Shown piece after piece: positions 61,592 through 64,000 of a stretch of DNA of 64,000 nucleotides; the stretch's first letter is position 1, and each line of letters begins with the position of its first letter. The translations under genes and the position numbers were made by a program. Origin of the DNA: Streptomyces fumanus (GTDB lineage: Bacteria; Actinomycetota; Actinomycetes; Streptomycetales; Streptomycetaceae); the NCBI RefSeq assembly GCF_014655295.1, contig NZ_BNBI01000001.1, positions 124,001 to 188,000 on the forward strand, read 5' to 3'. The notes beneath the pieces are model-generated. The model saw nothing but the letters and a program-made list of their open reading frames with translations. It was not told the origin of the DNA and made no database searches.

Positions 61592-64000
61592 CAGCGGGTC
61601 ACCGCCCGGCCGTCGGCGCCGGTCGCGCCGCGCGTGTACCGGGGGTGGATCAGGCCGACGCAGGTGTACGGCAGGCCGTCGACCTCCTCGACGGGCACCC
61701 CGCGCTGGGCGGCGAGCAGCCGTACGTGGTCCAGGTCGGCGCCGGCGCCGGTGCGGGCCAGCACCTTCCACGGCACCCGGCGCAGCATCACCCGGGTGGT
61801 CTCGCCGACACCGGGCTTGACGAGGTTGACGTCGTGGATGCCGTACTCCTCGCTGATCCGCTCCACCGCCCGCCAGCCCGCCCAGGTGGGGGTGCGGTCG
61901 GCGGCGAGGAGTTCCTTGGCCTGGGCGTCGACGGCCTCGGCGGCCTCGGGGAAGCGGGCGGCGACGGCGTCGAGGAAGGCGTTCGACAGGTCGGCGCCGG
62001 CGAGTTCGCGGTAGAACTTCGCGCCGTGGTAGTCGTGCGGGCCGACCAGGTCGGCGCGGAGCACCGTACGGGAGATCAGGCCGGAGACGGTGGAGTTGAG
62101 GCAGGCGGAGGGGATGAGGAAGTCGTCGCGGGTGCCGTAGGTGCGCACGCACGAGCCGGGGTCGGCGAGGACGGCGATCTCCGGGTCGAAGCCGGTGACG
62201 CCGTCGGTGGCGGCGAACGCGTCGAGGGCGGCGGCCAGTTCGCGGGTGATGGCGCCCTTGCCGGTCCAGCCGTCGACGAAGACCACGTCGGCGGGGTCGT
62301 GGTGGGCGGCCAGCCAGCGCAGCGCGTTGGCGTCGATGCCGCGGCCCCGGACGATCGACACGGCGTAGTGCGGGAGGTCCAGGCCGTGCCGGAACCGGGC
62401 CCAGCGGCGCATCAGGACGCCGACCGGGGTGCCGGCCCGGGCCAGCGAGACCAGGACGGGGCGGGGCGAGCGCTCGGTGAGCACGATCTCGGTGACCGCG
62501 CCGACCGCCCGCGCCAGCCGGGCCGCCGACTCGCGCAGCGCCGCGTGGAACAGCTCCCGGTACTCCTCGCTGGGCTGGTACTCCACCGGCAGCGACTCCG
62601 CGTAGTGGGCGCCGCCGCGCTGGATCGCCTCCTCGCGCTCCTCGGCCGGCGCCTCCAGCGTCACCTCCGACAGGTCCTGGAGCAGCCAGCCGACCTCGTC
62701 GGGGGCGTACGAGGAGAAGGCGGGGCCGCGGAGGGGCTCGGGCAGCATGGCGGGCCTTTCGGGACGGGCGCCGGGGACGTACGAGGGGACGACCGCGAGC
62801 AGCACGTGCGGGATGTGCTCGGCGAGCCGGGCGAGCAGGCCGTCGGGGGCGTGCAGCGCGGGGGTGTCGGCGGCCGAGTCGACGACGGCGACGACGGCGT
62901 CGAAGCCGGCGCCGGCCACGTTGTACGCGTAGCGCTCGCCGGGGCCGTCGGCGGGGTCGTCGTGGGCGGGGAAGACCAGCTTGGTGCGTATCGCGTAGCC
63001 GGGGTCGTCGACGGCGAGGACGGGCGAGCGGGTGGTGGTGGAGTAGCGCACCTCGGCGGCGACGGTCCGCTCCAGCGTGGCGGCAAGCCGGAGGGGGGTG
63101 TACATCAGCTCCTCGCAGCCGAGCACGAGGACGCGGTGCGCGTCAGCGGGGAGCGCCTCGGCGAGGCGGGCGGCCATGCCGGGCAGGGCGGCTTCGAGAC
63201 GGGCCCGGTGGGCCGGCGTGAACCCGTGCCGGGCGCCGTCCGGCAGGTCGGGGGGCCAGTGCAGGTCCACTCGGGCGGGGTACGTCGTCGGCTGCGGCCA
63301 CGCGCTGGCTGATCGCGCAGTTCCCCGCGCCCCTTCAAGGCCGACCAGCGCATCGCCCTCCCCAGGCGCGGGGGGCAGCACCTCCTGGTCTCCGCTCACC
63401 GCACCGCCCCCCAGGGGCGCGGGGAACTGCGCGACCGGCCACGACGCACCCGCACCCGACGACACACCCGCCCCCTCCGCCTCCGCCGCGCCGCTCACCG
63501 CACCGCCCCCCAGGGGCGCGGGGAACTGCGCGACCGGCCACGACACACCCGCACCCGCACCCGCCCCCTCCGTCTCCCCCTCCGCCTCGTACCGAGCCAC
63601 CAGCTCCCGCCCCTTCTCCAGCACCCCCTCCGGCAGCGTCACCGTCCCCGAGGCCGCCGCGACGAGGTCGACCCGCGCGCCGATCTCGCCGGCGAGATCC
63701 GTGAGGCGGCCCGCGTCGGCCGGGGAGCGCATGTCGACCAGGGCGACGATCACGTACCGCTCGCGGGGATAGCGGGCGTGCAGCGCGCGGACGGTGTTGA
63801 GGACCGTGTTGCCGGTGGAGAACTCGTCGTCGACCAGGACCAGCGGCCCGGGCCCGGCGAGCAGCCCCGGGTCCTCGGGCAGCAGCAGATGGCTCGTGGC
63901 GTGGGAGTGGGACTCCTCGAAGCCGCCCGCCGGGGCCACCCCGGGGACCGGCCGGCGGGTGGAGTGCAGGCAGGGCACCTCGCCCAGCCCGTCGGCGACC
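61591..64000 (-). CDS. Phosphoribosyltransferase-TRSP-StiP fusion of a ter-type cluster (5' end outside window)
   Basis: At least 803 residues, N-terminus beyond the right edge. A phosphoribosyltransferase domain carries the PRPP loop PLVLVDDEFSTGNTVLNTVRAL. A low-complexity linker (about 180 residues into the visible part) follows, then a TRSP-like region (VLVLGCEELMYTPLRLAA, VRYSTTTRSPVLAVDDPGYAIR, FSSYAPDEVGWLLQDLSEV). The C-terminal StiP-type domain has LVSLARAGTPVGVLMRRWAR, YAVSIVRGRGIDANALRWLAA, VVFVDGWTGKGAITREL and YHGAKFYRELAG. These parts are usually adjacent genes in the biosynthetic arm of ter (tellurite/stress) loci and are thought to make a nucleoside-like metabolite. A HAD gene is coupled downstream. 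The linker includes the Streptomyces palindromic repeat. Confidence 0.87.
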   Translation of the reverse strand, partial: VADGLGEVPCLHSTRRPVPGVAPAGGFEESHSHATSHLLLPEDPGLLAGPGPLVLVDDEFSTGNTVLNTVRALHARYPRERYVIVALVDMRSPADAGRLTDLAGEIGARVDLVAAASGTVTLPEGVLEKGRELVARYEAEGETEGAGAGAGVSWPVAQFPAPLGGGAVSGAAEAEGAGVSSGAGASWPVAQFPAPLGGGAVSGDQEVLPPAPGEGDALVGLEGARGTARSASAWPQPTTYPARVDLHWPPDLPDGARHGFTPAHRARLEAALPGMAARLAEALPADAHRVLVLGCEELMYTPLRLAATLERTVAAEVRYSTTTRSPVLAVDDPGYAIRTKLVFPAHDDPADGPGERYAYNVAGAGFDAVVAVVDSAADTPALHAPDGLLARLAEHIPHVLLAVVPSYVPGARPERPAMLPEPLRGPAFSSYAPDEVGWLLQDLSEVTLEAPAEEREEAIQRGGAHYAESLPVEYQPSEEYRELFHAALRESAARLARAVGAVTEIVLTERSPRPVLVSLARAGTPVGVLMRRWARFRHGLDLPHYAVSIVRGRGIDANALRWLAAHHDPADVVFVDGWTGKGAITRELAAALDAFAATDGVTGFDPEIAVLADPGSCVRTYGTRDDFLIPSACLNSTVSGLISRTVLRADLVGPHDYHGAKFYRELAGADLSNAFLDAVAARFPEAAEAVDAQAKELLAADRTPTWAGWRAVERISEEYGIHDVNLVKPGVGETTRVMLRRVPWKVLARTGAGADLDHVRLLAAQRGVPVEEVDGLPYTCVGLIHPRYTRGATGADGRAVTR
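63288..63556. repeat. Streptomyces GC-rich palindromic repeat, three copies inside a coding region
   Basis: GGGGCGCGGGGAACTGCGCG with flanking ACCGGCCACGAC occurs as two direct copies 99 bases apart (about 63392-63456 and 63491-63556, nearly identical over 60 bases). An inverted copy (CGCGCAGTTCCCCGCGCCCC) lies at 63314-63333. This is the repeat commonly found between genes in Streptomyces. Here it is read through in frame and gives the protein repeat SWPVAQFPAPLGGGAVSG twice. Confidence 0.88.

Noticed and set aside
63288..63556. CRISPR-like array from regularly spaced repeats
   Set aside because: Only two direct copies with a 99-base period plus one inverted copy; they match the dispersed Streptomyces palindrome and encode protein.

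Overview
The window is high-GC actinobacterial DNA, almost certainly from a Streptomyces chromosome core region. The reasons are very high GC3, many GTG/TTG starts, ATGA/GTGA stop-start overlaps, an actinobacterial type A rnpB, a fused RNase HI/acid phosphatase of the kind characterised as SCO2299 in S. coelicolor, a protein of the family I know as SCO2322, and copies of the GC-rich palindrome scattered through Streptomyces genomes. From memory the order resembles the S. coelicolor SCO2290-SCO2370 neighbourhood; I could not check this.

Layout. 1-8.2 kb is accessory: the tail of an unknown gene, a SRPBCC protein, decayed gene fragments, a 2.1 kb-residue secreted RHS-repeat polymorphic toxin with no visible immunity gene, and a lipoprotein. 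8.5-18 kb is housekeeping: rnpB, an EamA exporter with an AraC regulator, a MerR regulator with a leaderless-type promoter, YaaA, KDPG aldolase, and the Nif3 / zinc-ribbon coiled-coil / RNase H-phosphatase operon. 18-24.3 kb holds a 56-aa peptide, a MaoC hydratase, a DHA2 exporter with an extra C-terminal domain, a methyltransferase, a membrane-anchored amidase and two small membrane proteins.

24.3-28.4 kb holds a glycosyltransferase / methyltransferase / alpha-alpha-barrel operon. It diverges from a KstR-type TetR regulator, with an exact KstR-type box between them. 28.4-34.3 kb is a cobalamin-riboswitch operon of five overlapping genes. It encodes a secreted, membrane-anchored prenyltransferase-repeat (intrinsic-factor-like) protein, an SCO2322-family protein, and the T, double-ATPase and S subunits of an ECF transporter; together they look like a vitamin B12 capture and uptake system.

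34.3-46.7 kb holds a multi-pass membrane protein convergent with a GT87-PAP2 fusion, two MFS transporters (one ending in a MarR-like domain), an FHA mini-protein, a pair of sequence-related stress-type proteins, a zinc-ribbon/peptidoglycan-binding protein and a HAD phosphatase. 46.8-48.5 kb has a manganese (yybP-ykoY) riboswitch ahead of a TMEM165/GDT1 exporter, and a secreted DUF1524 nuclease. 48.5-56 kb has a PhoD phosphatase, DoxX, a SodC-like protein, a DedA-like protein, a GH6 cellulase divergent from a LacI regulator with CebR-like operators, and a secreted SGNH hydrolase with a ricin-B domain.

56-64 kb has small conserved proteins, tRNA-Val(UAC) next to a broken flavoprotein gene, a DUF4097 lipoprotein, a coiled-coil protein, an FmdB protein and a DedA protein. 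It ends with a HAD plus phosphoribosyltransferase-TRSP-StiP pair of the tellurium-resistance biosynthetic type, whose linker is built partly from the repeated Streptomyces palindrome.
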